Shown: one piece after another, positions 55,358 to 64,000 of the stretch
Layout: every line of letters begins with the position of its first letter
How positions within the stretch are numbered: the first letter of the stretch is position 1
NCBI GenBank assembly: GCA_024397875.1
Contig: CP073344.1
Location: 735,001 to 799,000 of the forward strand
DNA: 64,000 nucleotides
DNA from: Amphritea atlantica
GTDB lineage: Bacteria; Pseudomonadota; Gammaproteobacteria; Pseudomonadales; Balneatricaceae
Direction of reading: 5' to 3'
Program-made: the position numbers and the translations under genes
Notes under the pieces: model-generated
Databases searched by the model: none
The model's input: the letters and a program-made list of their open reading frames with translations, nothing else
What the model was told of the DNA's origin: nothing

Positions 55358-56080
55358 ATGAAGAATATTAAATCAATTGCAGCTATCGGCTTAAGTCTTT
55401 TGTCGGTGTCTGGTCTGGCTCAGGCAGATCTGGGGGCCAATGTTTCAGTATTGAGTGAATGGCGTAACCGTGGTGTCTCTATGACCAATGAGTCGCTCGC
55501 CATTCAGGGTGGTATTGACTGGTATAACCAGAGTGGCTTGTTCGCCAGCGTTTGGGCCAGTAACGTAGATTTTTTCCCGACCGGACACCCTTTTGATGAT
55601 GGCGCAACGGTTGAGCTCGATCTGCTGGCGGGTTATGCCGGTGCGATCAACGACGATATATCCTATGATGCAATCCTCTTTTACTATCAGTATCCGGGTG
55701 ATGAGGTTGATCAGGATTTTGCTGAGTTGAAGCTGGGGCTTAATTACAATGGTTTCCGCTTAGGTTATGAGCATGCACCTGACTACATTAACTCAGGTAA
55801 GGCGTATCAGTATCTCTATCTGAACTATCAGACAGATATTGCTGAGGGTGTGGGGTTAGAGCTGCACGTAGGCTCCTCGTTTGGTGAGGTGTTTGACGAT
55901 CCGACCACGCTGATGCTGGATAAATATATGGATTATTCGGTTGGTGTAACCAAGAGCTTCAGTGGTCTTGATCTGAAGCTGGCCTATGTGAACACGGATA
56001 TCTCCAGTACCTATGCGGTTGATAGTGGTCACATGGCGAATCAGGATGCCGTGGTATTCTCCGTCTCTAAATCATTCTAA
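55358..56080 (+). CDS. TorF family outer-membrane protein
   Basis: 240 residues from ATG 55358 (GAGGGTGAC just upstream; the frame opens at 55325). Sec signal ending LAQA (about 23). The mature protein begins LGANVSVLSEWRNRGVSMTNESLAIQGGIDW, the TorF/TIGR02001 signature, with alternating strands and a terminal Phe. These are putative porins. A hairpin TTGTAT/ATACAA (56103-56124) follows. Confidence 0.87.
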   Translation: MKNIKSIAAIGLSLLSVSGLAQADLGANVSVLSEWRNRGVSMTNESLAIQGGIDWYNQSGLFASVWASNVDFFPTGHPFDDGATVELDLLAGYAGAINDDISYDAILFYYQYPGDEVDQDFAELKLGLNYNGFRLGYEHAPDYINSGKAYQYLYLNYQTDIAEGVGLELHVGSSFGEVFDDPTTLMLDKYMDYSVGVTKSFSGLDLKLAYVNTDISSTYAVDSGHMANQDAVVFSVSKSF

Positions 56081-56197
56081 TACGATAGTTTTATCAGGGC
56101 TGTTGTATAATCCCCTTCATACAATAGCTGCTGATAGATTTGTTGAGTTTTAATAACTCTTAAATGATAAAACATATTATAAGTTTCAGAGGGTGTT

Positions 56198-57280
56198 ATG
56201 CGAATAAATAAAAAGATTCTCTCACTATGCCTGCTGACTGCTTCATGTTCAGTCAGTGCAGCTCAGGTGAATGTTTATAACTGGTTTGGTTATATTCCGG
56301 ATGATTCTCTGCAGGTTTTCAGAGATACATCGAAAACAGAACTCAATTATGATGTTTATGAAAGTAATGAAATACTTGAAACTAAACTGCTGTCTGGTGG
56401 TTCCCGGTATGACCTTGTGGTGCCTGCCGCAAACTTTATGGAACGCCATGTAAAAACCGGGATCTATCAGAAAATTGATAAATCAAAAATACCCAACTAT
56501 AACAAGCTTGATCCGGTTATTTTAAAGAAAGTTGAAACGTACGATCCGGGTAATCAATACAGTGTTCCCTATGCCTGGGGCAGTATCGGTGTGGGTTACA
56601 ACGTGAAAATGATTAAGGAACGTTTAGGTGAAATTCCTGAGAATACCTTTGATATGGTATTCGACCCTGAGGTTTCTGCAAAACTGAAAGACTGTGGTAT
56701 TGCGTTGCTTGATTCGCCAGCTGAAGCGATGTCGATGGCGTTGCATTATCTTGGCCTGGATCCTAATTCTGAAGACAAAGGCGATCTGAAAAAAGCTGAG
56801 ATGATGGTCAGGGCTGCCAGAGGGAATTATAAGTATTTCCACAATGGCTCATACCGCGATGACCTGGCCAATGGCGATATCTGTGTGGCGCTGGGTTTCA
56901 ACGGCATCATCCTGGCGGGCAATGCGATCGCGAAGACAATCGATCCTGAACGCGAAATCGCTTACTCGGTTCCTAACATTGGCTCACTGATCTGGTTTGA
57001 TGTGATGGCGATTCCGGCTGATGCACCTAACCCTGATGGGGCCCACGAGTTCATCAACTTTATCCTGGAGCCTAAGATCGGCTCATCAATCTCTAATATG
57101 GTGAAGTATGCGGTGCCAAACCTCGGTGCGAATGAGTATGTCGAAGCGGAAATCTTTAATAATCCGGGTATCTACCCATCCGATGAGGTGAAAGAAACAC
57201 TGTTTGCCTTGAGAGCCCATAGTCAGAAGTATGACCGTATCCTCAACCGGGCCTGGACCAATATTAAGACCAACCGGTAA
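56198..57280 (+). CDS. Polyamine-type ABC substrate-binding protein (PotF/PotD family)
   Basis: 360 residues with a Sec signal (cleavage after VSA, about 22). NVYNWFGYIPDDSLQVF, YDLVVPAANFMERHV and YAWGSIGVGYN are typical of PotF-like spermidine/putrescine receptors. No ATPase or permease genes follow, so it either serves a transporter encoded elsewhere or acts as a sensor. The porin gene upstream may be its partner. Confidence 0.9.
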   Translation: MRINKKILSLCLLTASCSVSAAQVNVYNWFGYIPDDSLQVFRDTSKTELNYDVYESNEILETKLLSGGSRYDLVVPAANFMERHVKTGIYQKIDKSKIPNYNKLDPVILKKVETYDPGNQYSVPYAWGSIGVGYNVKMIKERLGEIPENTFDMVFDPEVSAKLKDCGIALLDSPAEAMSMALHYLGLDPNSEDKGDLKKAEMMVRAARGNYKYFHNGSYRDDLANGDICVALGFNGIILAGNAIAKTIDPEREIAYSVPNIGSLIWFDVMAIPADAPNPDGAHEFINFILEPKIGSSISNMVKYAVPNLGANEYVEAEIFNNPGIYPSDEVKETLFALRAHSQKYDRILNRAWTNIKTNR

Positions 57281-57364
57281 TTAACACGACCCTTGTTACG
57301 CTTCCGTGTTCGAGGGTCTGATCTTCTCCTTCTTTGTTATTAAGTTTTATTGCGGCGACATTTT

Positions 57365-57393
57365 GCCAGTGACTTGTTCACTGGCTTTTTTTT
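57365..57393 (+). terminator. Terminator after PotF-like gene
   Basis: GCCAGTGA-CTTGT-TCACTGGC followed by eight or more T residues; a strong intrinsic terminator. Confidence 0.9.
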
Positions 57394-57500
57394 ATCCCTC
57401 AGACTGTATATTTCTATCAATGTGATTTTTACAGCGGCTAATTTGGGATAAATATAGAAACCTTTTCTAGCGGTCATGCCTCTTGCTAATCGAGTCCTGG

Positions 57501-59099
57501 CTAATCAACTGATGTCAGCTCGGGTGTTAGCGGCAGATCGATTTGAAAGTGTGCGCCATGCTCGCTTGGCAGACACACTATCTGGCCCTGCAGCAACTGA
57601 CTGACCAGATTATAAACAATATGCATGCCAAGCCCGCTGCAGCCCTGGTTTCGCCGGGTGGTCATGAAGGGTTCAAACAGTTTTTTGAGCCAGCCGTCGG
57701 CGATACCCACACCGTTGTCCCGGTAGTCTATAAGCATCCGGTTGCCATAGGATTTTATCTCAATGGTAATTTTGCCGCCGGGCTGGTTATCAAAACCATG
57801 CAGTAATGAGTTGAGGATCAGATTGGTAAAAATCTGATAAAACCCACCCGGGTAGCTGTCCAGCATCAACTGTTCAGGCCCATGCACTGTTATGTCGGGG
57901 TTGGACTGTTTCAGCTTGGGTTTTAGTGAACGCTGTATCTCGTCAATATACTGGATCAGGTCGAAGCGTCTGCGCTGCTCACTCGCCTGATCTACCGAGA
58001 CCAGTTTAAAGGCACTGATCAGTTGCGCTGCCCGTTCAAGGTTCTCACAGATCAGTTGACTGCTTTCAACCGCAGTCCCGGCCAGTGAGTTGTCGGGGTG
58101 TTGTTGCTGGTAGAGTTCAGCCTGATCGGCCAGAAATGAGGCCGCTGTATAGCCGATCCCGATCGGTGTATTTATCTCATGGGCGACGCCGGCAACTAAT
58201 CCCCCCAGCGCGGCGAGTTTTTTCGATTCAACCAGCTGTTGCTGAGTTTCCTGTAGTTTCTCCAGTGTGGCGCGCAACTCTTCGTTACTCTGTTCCAATG
58301 CTTGTGTGCGCTCAGAAACCCGCTGTTCCAGTTCAGCGTTTAACCGGGCCAGTGAACGTTCGGCCTCTTTCCGTTTGCCAATATCGGTCAGCATCGACTG
58401 CCGCATATGATTCATTGAGGTGACAACCTGGCTGAGCTCATCCTCCTTTTCTCTGGGCTTGCGTTTCAGGATGAGTGGGGTGTCCAGTTGGTCGAGCCTG
58501 AGTCGCCGGGCATACGCAGCCATGGTGCTGAGGTGTCGGGTTACCAGTTGATTGAACAGGGTGAGGATAAAGATGGAAACGAGAAAGGTTTTGATCCCCT
58601 GAGAGGCGAGAATCACCAGCACCTTATCTGCCAGACGACGATAGACCTCTTCCAGGCTGACGATCAGGGTCAGATCGCCTACTTTAACCGCTTTATTGGT
58701 TGTGTCGCTGTAGTCCAGCTCGAAATGACGTTCAACCGTCGCGCCCACACGAGGCTTGTTCCCAGCAGTATAGATATTGCCAAACTGGGAGCGGATCTCC
58801 AGATAGCGAATATCCGGCAGTTGGAGTAAACCGTCCAGCTGCACCTGTATCTGGGTTGGGCTGATCTCCCACAGACTGTTGGCAAGGCTGTTTAGTGAAC
58901 TGGCTTCAATCTGTTGCAAACGTTCATTGATCGCCGAGCGTTCATAACGATAATCGAGCCAGAGCTGGGTGCCGGTGGCGATCAGGGTGATGGCCGAACT
59001 GTAGAGCAGGATAGCGGTTAGTAGCCTGACCCCTAAGGGTTTCCGGCTGCAGAGTTCATTAAAGCGTTGAAACAGGTGCATCTTTTTGAAGGAACTCAC
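57501..59099 (-). CDS. Sensor histidine kinase (first)
   Basis: 532 residues from GTG 59099, which overlaps the upstream gene's stop (GTGA). Two membrane segments (about 25-45 and 160-183) bracket a short periplasmic domain; a HAMP-like linker and a coiled coil (about 240-295) lead to the phosphoacceptor His307 (GVAHEINTPIG) and an HATPase domain (DNGVGI, GLGMHIV). Co-translated with a DctP-like periplasmic protein that probably presents the ligand to it. No response regulator gene is on this strand. Confidence 0.9.
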   Translation of the reverse strand: MSSFKKMHLFQRFNELCSRKPLGVRLLTAILLYSSAITLIATGTQLWLDYRYERSAINERLQQIEASSLNSLANSLWEISPTQIQVQLDGLLQLPDIRYLEIRSQFGNIYTAGNKPRVGATVERHFELDYSDTTNKAVKVGDLTLIVSLEEVYRRLADKVLVILASQGIKTFLVSIFILTLFNQLVTRHLSTMAAYARRLRLDQLDTPLILKRKPREKEDELSQVVTSMNHMRQSMLTDIGKRKEAERSLARLNAELEQRVSERTQALEQSNEELRATLEKLQETQQQLVESKKLAALGGLVAGVAHEINTPIGIGYTAASFLADQAELYQQQHPDNSLAGTAVESSQLICENLERAAQLISAFKLVSVDQASEQRRRFDLIQYIDEIQRSLKPKLKQSNPDITVHGPEQLMLDSYPGGFYQIFTNLILNSLLHGFDNQPGGKITIEIKSYGNRMLIDYRDNGVGIADGWLKKLFEPFMTTRRNQGCSGLGMHIVYNLVSQLLQGQIVCLPSEHGAHFQIDLPLTPELTSVD

Positions 59100-60157
59100 T
59101 GGGGGGTTGCCTCTGCCCTGAGACCGAGCACTTTACCGACGGTTCGGTTCCAGTTGGCCGTGCATTCAGGGCCACAGCGCTCAGTCCAGCGGGGCAGAAT
59201 AACCTCTTTAGCCACTTTATCACGTATTTTCAGATCAGCTTCAGAGGGGTTAACCAGGGTCATATTACCGGCTTCGCCAATAGCACAGGAGCCGCCAGAC
59301 AAACAGGCCAGTGCGATTTCATCTTCAGTTGCGGTTTGCTGCCACATGTTTTCTGTGAGAGTTGCTATCTCTCTGTTCAGCAGTTCTTTTTGTGACTCGT
59401 TCAGGCGGTTCCACTTAGTCAGGTTCATGGCCCCGAATGCCAGTCCCCAGCCAACCCGTAGTGTAAAGCCATAGGGCGTGAGTTTGTGCAGCCCGACCGT
59501 GTAGGCCGACATGGTTCCGGTGATAACACAGTCAACCCGATTGTTCGCCAGCGCATCAGGGACATCGTGATAGGCGACGTTGACCGCAATGCCGCCGACA
59601 CCCTCGACGAAATCTCCCAGGGTTCTTAAGAATACCCGGATCCGTTTTCCTTTCAGGTCTGCAATACTGTTGACCGGTTGTTTGCACCAGATCATCTGAC
59701 TCGGGAAGGGATAGAGCATCATTAGCCGGGCATTGTATTTTTCTGCAAACGCCCGCGACAGGGTTGGAAAATAGGCATCAGCGACTCTTTTCTGTACAGC
59801 TATATTCTGCACCAGTGAAGAGAGGTCGGCGCCTTCGAAAATTTCGTTTTCCTGCATCGCATAGCCGGGGAGACCAAAGGCAAAATCAAACACGCCATTT
59901 TTAAGCAGATGCATGATCTCATAGCCCCTCAGGTCGAGTTCATCCTGTGGTTTTATTTCACCGACGATACTGCCACCGGATACTTCGGCGATATGGTGAT
60001 TCCAGAAGGGCTCCTCATGGGTTGGGTAGTTAGCGAAATATCCCCAGGTGCCGACGGCCTTAATGATGATCGTATCGTTTGCAATCACGCAGTTGCTTAT
60101 ACCCGAGCCTAGCAGAGCCAGTATCATTGCCACTGTGTAACGTTGTATGGTTTTCAT
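59096..60157 (-). CDS. DctP-like periplasmic protein linked to a histidine kinase
   Basis: 353 residues with a Sec signal (about 27). DctP-type fold with IADLKGKRIRVFLRTLGDFVEGVGG holding the binding arginine, and four late cysteines (CLSGGSC, CGPEC) that may form disulfides. It is followed by a kinase gene at a four-base overlap and has no TRAP membrane genes, so a sensory rather than transport role is likely. Confidence 0.85.
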   Translation of the reverse strand: MKTIQRYTVAMILALLGSGISNCVIANDTIIIKAVGTWGYFANYPTHEEPFWNHHIAEVSGGSIVGEIKPQDELDLRGYEIMHLLKNGVFDFAFGLPGYAMQENEIFEGADLSSLVQNIAVQKRVADAYFPTLSRAFAEKYNARLMMLYPFPSQMIWCKQPVNSIADLKGKRIRVFLRTLGDFVEGVGGIAVNVAYHDVPDALANNRVDCVITGTMSAYTVGLHKLTPYGFTLRVGWGLAFGAMNLTKWNRLNESQKELLNREIATLTENMWQQTATEDEIALACLSGGSCAIGEAGNMTLVNPSEADLKIRDKVAKEVILPRWTERCGPECTANWNRTVGKVLGLRAEATPQ

Positions 60158-60349
60158 AAGTACCGGTTTATTACTTACATGGGTTAAAGTTTCAGCCAGC
60201 TGTCGAGAGTAGCGTATTATTATAGCGGTTGACTATAACCGGTTGATATCAGATACGGGTGAGACCGGGTAAAGTGCATATCTGGAAAATTATTATTTGA
60301 GCTCTGAAATAGCTATCATTCAGTATCGGTATAGCATGGCGTCCTATTT

Positions 60350-62293
60350 ATGAAAAGAGGTTATAAGCTGGGGATTCGTGGACGTTTTTTCTTAGCGTTT
60401 GGCGTTCTGAGTGCACTTACCCTGCTGGCAACGCTTATCAGCTGGATATCGTATAACCGTCTGGGTGATGAGTTGAACCGGCTGGTGGAGGGAAATATCC
60501 AGACGCTGGGTCTGATCGCCGATCTGAAAGAGGGTGGAACTAAGATAACGCTGATGGCGCCGACGCTGATGGCGGCCAAAGATGAGGACAGTCGTCAGCG
60601 AATTCTGACCGGATTAAATGCAAACATAAACGCTATGACCGGCCTGCTACCACAAATCTCTGCTGTTACGCCGGATCATCAGGGGCAGGAACAACTCCTT
60701 GGACAGATTAAAGCGTTAAAGTCGACGCTGGCTGAACTGGATAGCAATGTGCTTCAGATGTTTGCTATTCAGCGCCAGAAAAAAACTGAAAATCAGCGCC
60801 TCAGGTGGGCAGGCTCGAGCTTTCTGACAGAGATCAGATCCGTTACCGAGCGTGCCCAGCTTCATCTTTTTAGTCGCATCAATCAGGGGTATCCCGACGC
60901 CTGGGCGGTGTCTAACTATTTCGGTAAAGACTCCGTCAGTGAGATCAATGCTGATCTGCAACGTTTGTATCGCATTGAAGCGGATGTAAACCTGCTAACC
61001 AATTTAGTCGATCGGGCAGGGCACCTGCCTGACCTCAATTCACTGATTGCGACTCAGCTTCATTCTGACCTGATTATTCTGCGTATTAATGAAGACCTGC
61101 AGCAGGTTAACGATCTCTATGACCTGCAAAACCTGAAAGAAACTGTGACGGGTATCGTGTCACTGACCCGGGGAGAGGGCAATATCTTCTCTGTACGGAG
61201 TCAGGAACGTCTGACGCTGCAGGCCGGAGAGCAACTGCTTTCTAAGATTAGTGAGGAGCTGGATAATTTAAACCAGTTGATCGCGGTTCAGACCACTAAT
61301 ACCGAAGATGCCGCACTTAATTCAGCCGATAATATCCGCGAGACGATTCAAAAGGGTCGTGTCTGGATGGTGTTGATGGTTGCCATGAGTTTACTGTTCT
61401 CCATTCTGACAGTCTGGTTGTATGTCGGTCGTAATATGGTCGCAAGAATTACCCGTCTGGATGCCAGTATGCGCGCCATTGCCAATGGCAATCTGGATGA
61501 GCCGGTGCTGGTTAAAGGCGGGGATGAGATAGGCACGATGGCCCGCTCGCTGGTGAGTTTCCGTGATCAGTTGTCTACCTTGCAGGAGGAGTTGGTGCAG
61601 GCCGGTAAACTGGCAGCCCTGGGGCAGCTGTCAGCGGGTATTGCTCATGAGATCAATCAGCCGCTGTCTGCCATCGGCCACTACTCGCATAATGGCCTGA
61701 GATTTCTGCAGGCGGGCAGGTTAGAGGAGGTAGAAAAAAACCTCAATCAGATCTCTAATCTTAAGAAACGTGCCACGATCATTATTACCCGCCTTAAATC
61801 CTTAGCCCGGCCGCAAAAAGATAATCTGATCGCCGTTGAAATCCGGCAGGTTGTGGATAATGTGTTACTGATGCTTGAGGGGGATGAAGTCAGAAAGCTG
61901 ACCTCAATCGATGTTGTTTATGATCAGCAACAGAACCAGGTTAATGCCGATCCGGTGCAGCTTGAGCAAGTGGTGCTTAATCTGCTGACCAATGCCCTGG
62001 ATGCGATAAAAGATAACGCTGATAAAAAGATCAGTATTGAGTGTCGACATCACCAGGACTGGTTAAATATTTATGTAAAGGATAATGGTCCGGGAATCAG
62101 CAGCGAGTTGCGTGAGCAGATATTCGAACCCTTTTTCACCACCAAGCGGCGTGGCCAGAGTCTCGGACTGGGTTTATCGATCTCGTATAACATTATTAAT
62201 AGCTTTGGAGGCAAATTAAGCGTGGATCTCGAGGCGGAAAAAGGAGCGTCATTTTGTATTCAGCTACCAGAATTTCGGGGAAGCAAGGCATGA
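60350..62293 (+). CDS. Sensor histidine kinase (second), TorS/DctB-like
   Basis: 647 residues. First membrane segment about 13-35, a long helical periplasmic sensor (about 36-335) like those of TorS, second membrane segment about 338-360, HAMP (361-412), phosphoacceptor His433 (GIAHEINQPLS) and HATPase (DNGPGI, GLGLSISYNII). The HEINQPLSAIGHYSHNGLRFL pattern is of the DctB kind. Overlaps the response regulator gene at ATGA. Likely cognate kinase for it. Confidence 0.92.
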   Translation: MKRGYKLGIRGRFFLAFGVLSALTLLATLISWISYNRLGDELNRLVEGNIQTLGLIADLKEGGTKITLMAPTLMAAKDEDSRQRILTGLNANINAMTGLLPQISAVTPDHQGQEQLLGQIKALKSTLAELDSNVLQMFAIQRQKKTENQRLRWAGSSFLTEIRSVTERAQLHLFSRINQGYPDAWAVSNYFGKDSVSEINADLQRLYRIEADVNLLTNLVDRAGHLPDLNSLIATQLHSDLIILRINEDLQQVNDLYDLQNLKETVTGIVSLTRGEGNIFSVRSQERLTLQAGEQLLSKISEELDNLNQLIAVQTTNTEDAALNSADNIRETIQKGRVWMVLMVAMSLLFSILTVWLYVGRNMVARITRLDASMRAIANGNLDEPVLVKGGDEIGTMARSLVSFRDQLSTLQEELVQAGKLAALGQLSAGIAHEINQPLSAIGHYSHNGLRFLQAGRLEEVEKNLNQISNLKKRATIIITRLKSLARPQKDNLIAVEIRQVVDNVLLMLEGDEVRKLTSIDVVYDQQQNQVNADPVQLEQVVLNLLTNALDAIKDNADKKISIECRHHQDWLNIYVKDNGPGISSELREQIFEPFFTTKRRGQSLGLGLSISYNIINSFGGKLSVDLEAEKGASFCIQLPEFRGSKA

Positions 62294-63645
62294 GCTCATC
62301 GACCTGTGATGGCCAGGTCATCGTTATAGATGATGAGGAGATTGTCCGCGAATCGATGATTCAGACTCTGCAGCTGGAAGGCTATGAAGCGGTGGGGTTT
62401 GAAAATCCTTTAACGGCGATTGCTGAGTGCTCTATGGGCTGGCAGGGCGTGGTTATCTGCGATGTGCGAATGGATCGCATGGATGGTCTTGAGGTGCTGC
62501 AGAAAATACTCGAGATCGATGCAGAAATTCCGGTGATTATGTTCAGTGGTCATTCCGATATTTCGATCGCAGTTCAGGCTATACGGCTGGGTGCCTACGA
62601 TTTTCTGGAAAAGAATGATGACCCTCAACACCATCTGAATACCGTTCAACGGGCCTGGAAAAAACGCCAGTTGGTTTTGGAAAATCGCTGTTTACGTCAG
62701 ACGGTTGAGGGACAACATGAAATTCATAATCGTCTGGTTGGACAGACTCCAGGGATCGTGCGGCTCAGGGAAACGGTGCTGCAGTTGGCGCAGATTGATG
62801 TTGATCTGATCATCAATGGCGCAACCGGTACCGGTAAGGAGGTTGTTGCGAGGTGTCTGCATGACTTTAGCCCCCGGGCGAAAAAACCGTTCGTGGCGCT
62901 TAACTGTGGTGCCCTGACGGAGTCCCTGATTGAAAGTGAGCTGTTTGGCCATGAGGCGGGTGCTTTTACCGGGGCCAACAGTAAGCGCATTGGCAAGATA
63001 GAGTATGCCAGTGGCGGCACGCTGTTTCTGGATGAGATAGAGAGCATGCCGGCCTCTTTGCAGGTGAGGTTGCTCAGGGTGTTGCAGGAGCGGGTGTTGC
63101 AACGGCTGGGTGGCAACGCTGACATCAGCATCGATATCCGGGTAGTGGCGGCGTCAAAAGTTGATCTGCGTGAAGCGTCTGACGCAGGTTCATTTCGGGA
63201 AGACCTGTATTATCGGCTGAATGTTGCCAGTATTGATATCCCCTGTCTGGATCAGCGGAAGGAGGATATTCCGGTTTTGTTCAGTCATTTTGCCGATCTG
63301 GCAAATCAGCGTTTTGGTCGTGAAAGTCGTGCGGTGCCTGAAACGCTGTTAAGAGAGCTTTGCGCTCAATCCTGGCCAGGAAATGTGCGGGAGTTGCGTA
63401 ATGTCGCTGAGCGATGGGTGCTGGGACTGCCTTTAGACACGAGTCTTGCAGTCGCGCCTGCAGACCCCAATAGCAATCTGGATGATCTGGTTTCCAGTTA
63501 TGAGCGGGGGGTGATTATTGCCGCATTAAAGGCAAACAAAGGCGTGGCGGAACTGACCGCTGAAAAGCTGGGTATTCCCCGTAAAAAGCTCTATCTGCGG
63601 ATGAAGAAGTACGGCATTGAGCGAAGTGACTTTACGCAGGAGTGA
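62290..63645 (+). CDS. Sigma-54-dependent response regulator (DctD/NtrC family)
   Basis: 451 residues from ATG 62290, overlapping the kinase stop; an earlier in-frame start at 62254 lies inside the kinase gene. Receiver domain with phosphoacceptor Asp58 (VVICDVRMD), AAA domain with Walker A GATGTGKE (177-184) and the sigma-54 contact loop GAFTGA (224-229), and a C-terminal Fis-type HTH (AEKLGIPRKKLYLRMKKYGI). It should activate the -24/-12 promoter found just downstream. Confidence 0.95.
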   Translation: MSSSTCDGQVIVIDDEEIVRESMIQTLQLEGYEAVGFENPLTAIAECSMGWQGVVICDVRMDRMDGLEVLQKILEIDAEIPVIMFSGHSDISIAVQAIRLGAYDFLEKNDDPQHHLNTVQRAWKKRQLVLENRCLRQTVEGQHEIHNRLVGQTPGIVRLRETVLQLAQIDVDLIINGATGTGKEVVARCLHDFSPRAKKPFVALNCGALTESLIESELFGHEAGAFTGANSKRIGKIEYASGGTLFLDEIESMPASLQVRLLRVLQERVLQRLGGNADISIDIRVVAASKVDLREASDAGSFREDLYYRLNVASIDIPCLDQRKEDIPVLFSHFADLANQRFGRESRAVPETLLRELCAQSWPGNVRELRNVAERWVLGLPLDTSLAVAPADPNSNLDDLVSSYERGVIIAALKANKGVAELTAEKLGIPRKKLYLRMKKYGIERSDFTQE

Positions 63646-63664
63646 GTTAAAAGTGACCCATAGA

Positions 63665-63691
63665 GTTAATTCTGTGTGAGTCAAAGTTAAC
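63665..63691 (+). promoter_or_regulatory. Possible upstream activator site
   Basis: GTTAA (63665-63669) and TTAAC (63687-63691) form an inverted repeat with 17 bases between, about 80-100 bases before the sigma-54 promoter: a suitable distance for an NtrC-type activator. The short arms make this tentative. Confidence 0.4.
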
Positions 63692-63766
63692 CCGTTGACG
63701 GCTTTCTTGTTTTTCGGGCGTTTTGTAACTGTTTGTATTAGAAGGTTTTATTATATTTTCAGGGGT

Positions 63767-63783
63767 TTGGTACGGGCGTTGCT
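63767..63783 (+). promoter_or_regulatory. Sigma-54 (-24/-12) promoter
   Basis: TTGGTACGGGCGTTGCT matches the consensus YTGGCACG-N4-TTGCW except for T in place of C at one position. GG (63769-63770) and GC (63781-63782) are separated by exactly ten bases. It precedes the TRAP receptor gene by 70 bases and follows the gene for a sigma-54 activator. Confidence 0.88.
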
Positions 63784-63852
63784 ATAGTTAACAGGAGTTA
63801 ATGAGAGCGAACGCCATTGCGATCACTATAAACCTCTATTAGGAGAATAATA

Positions 63853-64000
63853 ATGAGATTTTCACTCAAACGCGCTGCAATCCTGTTTGCGTCTGTCGTT
63901 ACACTGGGGTCTGCAGCTAATGCTTCGGCAGGGACTCAGTGGCATATGCCCACCCCTTATGGTGATGCTAACCTGCCAACCCAGATCGCTTACGAGTTTG
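63853..64000 (+). CDS. TRAP transporter substrate-binding protein (3' truncated by window)
   Basis: Only 49 residues are visible: a Sec signal (MRFSLKRAAILFASVVTLGS..., cleavage after ASA) and the mature start GTQWHMPTPYGDANLPTQIAYEF, which is typical of DctP receptors. AGGAG lies eight bases before the ATG. Preceded by the sigma-54 promoter, so it should be induced through the kinase-regulator pair upstream; dctQM genes may follow outside the window. Confidence 0.85.
   Translation, partial: MRFSLKRAAILFASVVTLGSAANASAGTQWHMPTPYGDANLPTQIAYEF

Overview
The window looks like a chromosomal segment of a marine gammaproteobacterium of the Oceanospirillales type. This is inferred from gene content (an FtsA/FtsZ pair with gammaproteobacterial tails, BCCT osmolyte uptake, a DmdA-type demethylase, many orphan TRAP receptors, TorF porin, CcoG, RmuC), not from a marker gene. 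There is no rRNA, CRISPR array, integrase or transposase. One tRNA gene is present.

Layout. 1-4.9 kb: truncated rmuC, a gamma-glutamylcyclotransferase-like gene, then an AT-rich 612-base gap holding a regular array of 17-base palindromes, then ftsA-ftsZ with no other dcw genes beside them. 5.1-7.6 kb: tRNA-Ser(GGA) followed by tandem repeats that each restart with the tRNA 3' end (resembling rtT repeats), a leucine-rich-repeat protein kinase, and a further partial repeat copy. 7.6-13.7 kb: a secreted spondin-domain protein, a dihydrolipoamide-dehydrogenase-like flavoprotein, OsmC, an ECHDC3-like crotonase homologue without catalytic glutamates, and an acyl-CoA ligase.

13.7-24.4 kb: a one-carbon module. 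Two nearly identical DmdA/GcvT-family methyltransferases flank a divergent MetF-like reductase, FolD and a BCCT transporter, followed by PurU and an Lrp-type regulator. The logic is import of a methylated onium osmolyte, methyl transfer to tetrahydrofolate, oxidation to formyl-THF, and release of formate with THF recycling. 24.5-29.8 kb: CcoG, a MocR regulator and a siroheme sulfite/nitrite reductase with DUF934.

30-40 kb: a nitrile module. An AraC regulator diverges from an operon of a twin-arginine ABC receptor, LivGFHM-type transporter, outer-membrane channel and nitrilase; an aldoxime dehydratase lies nearby on the other strand. 40-52 kb: an internally shortened chemoreceptor, then a minus-strand mandelate-type operon (benzoylformate decarboxylase, TRAP receptor, aldehyde dehydrogenase, PanE-family reductase, FMN 2-hydroxyacid dehydrogenase), a divergent LysR, and a vanA-vanB-TRAP receptor set. 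A TATCCAAT-type motif recurs in three of these promoters. Together they could take (methoxy)mandelates to (proto)catechuate-type acids.

52-64 kb: a LuxR regulator, YtcJ-type amidohydrolase, TorF porin, PotF-like receptor, and a sensory block with two histidine kinases, one periplasmic DctP-like protein, one sigma-54 activator, and a TRAP receptor gene preceded by a sigma-54 promoter and cut by the window end.
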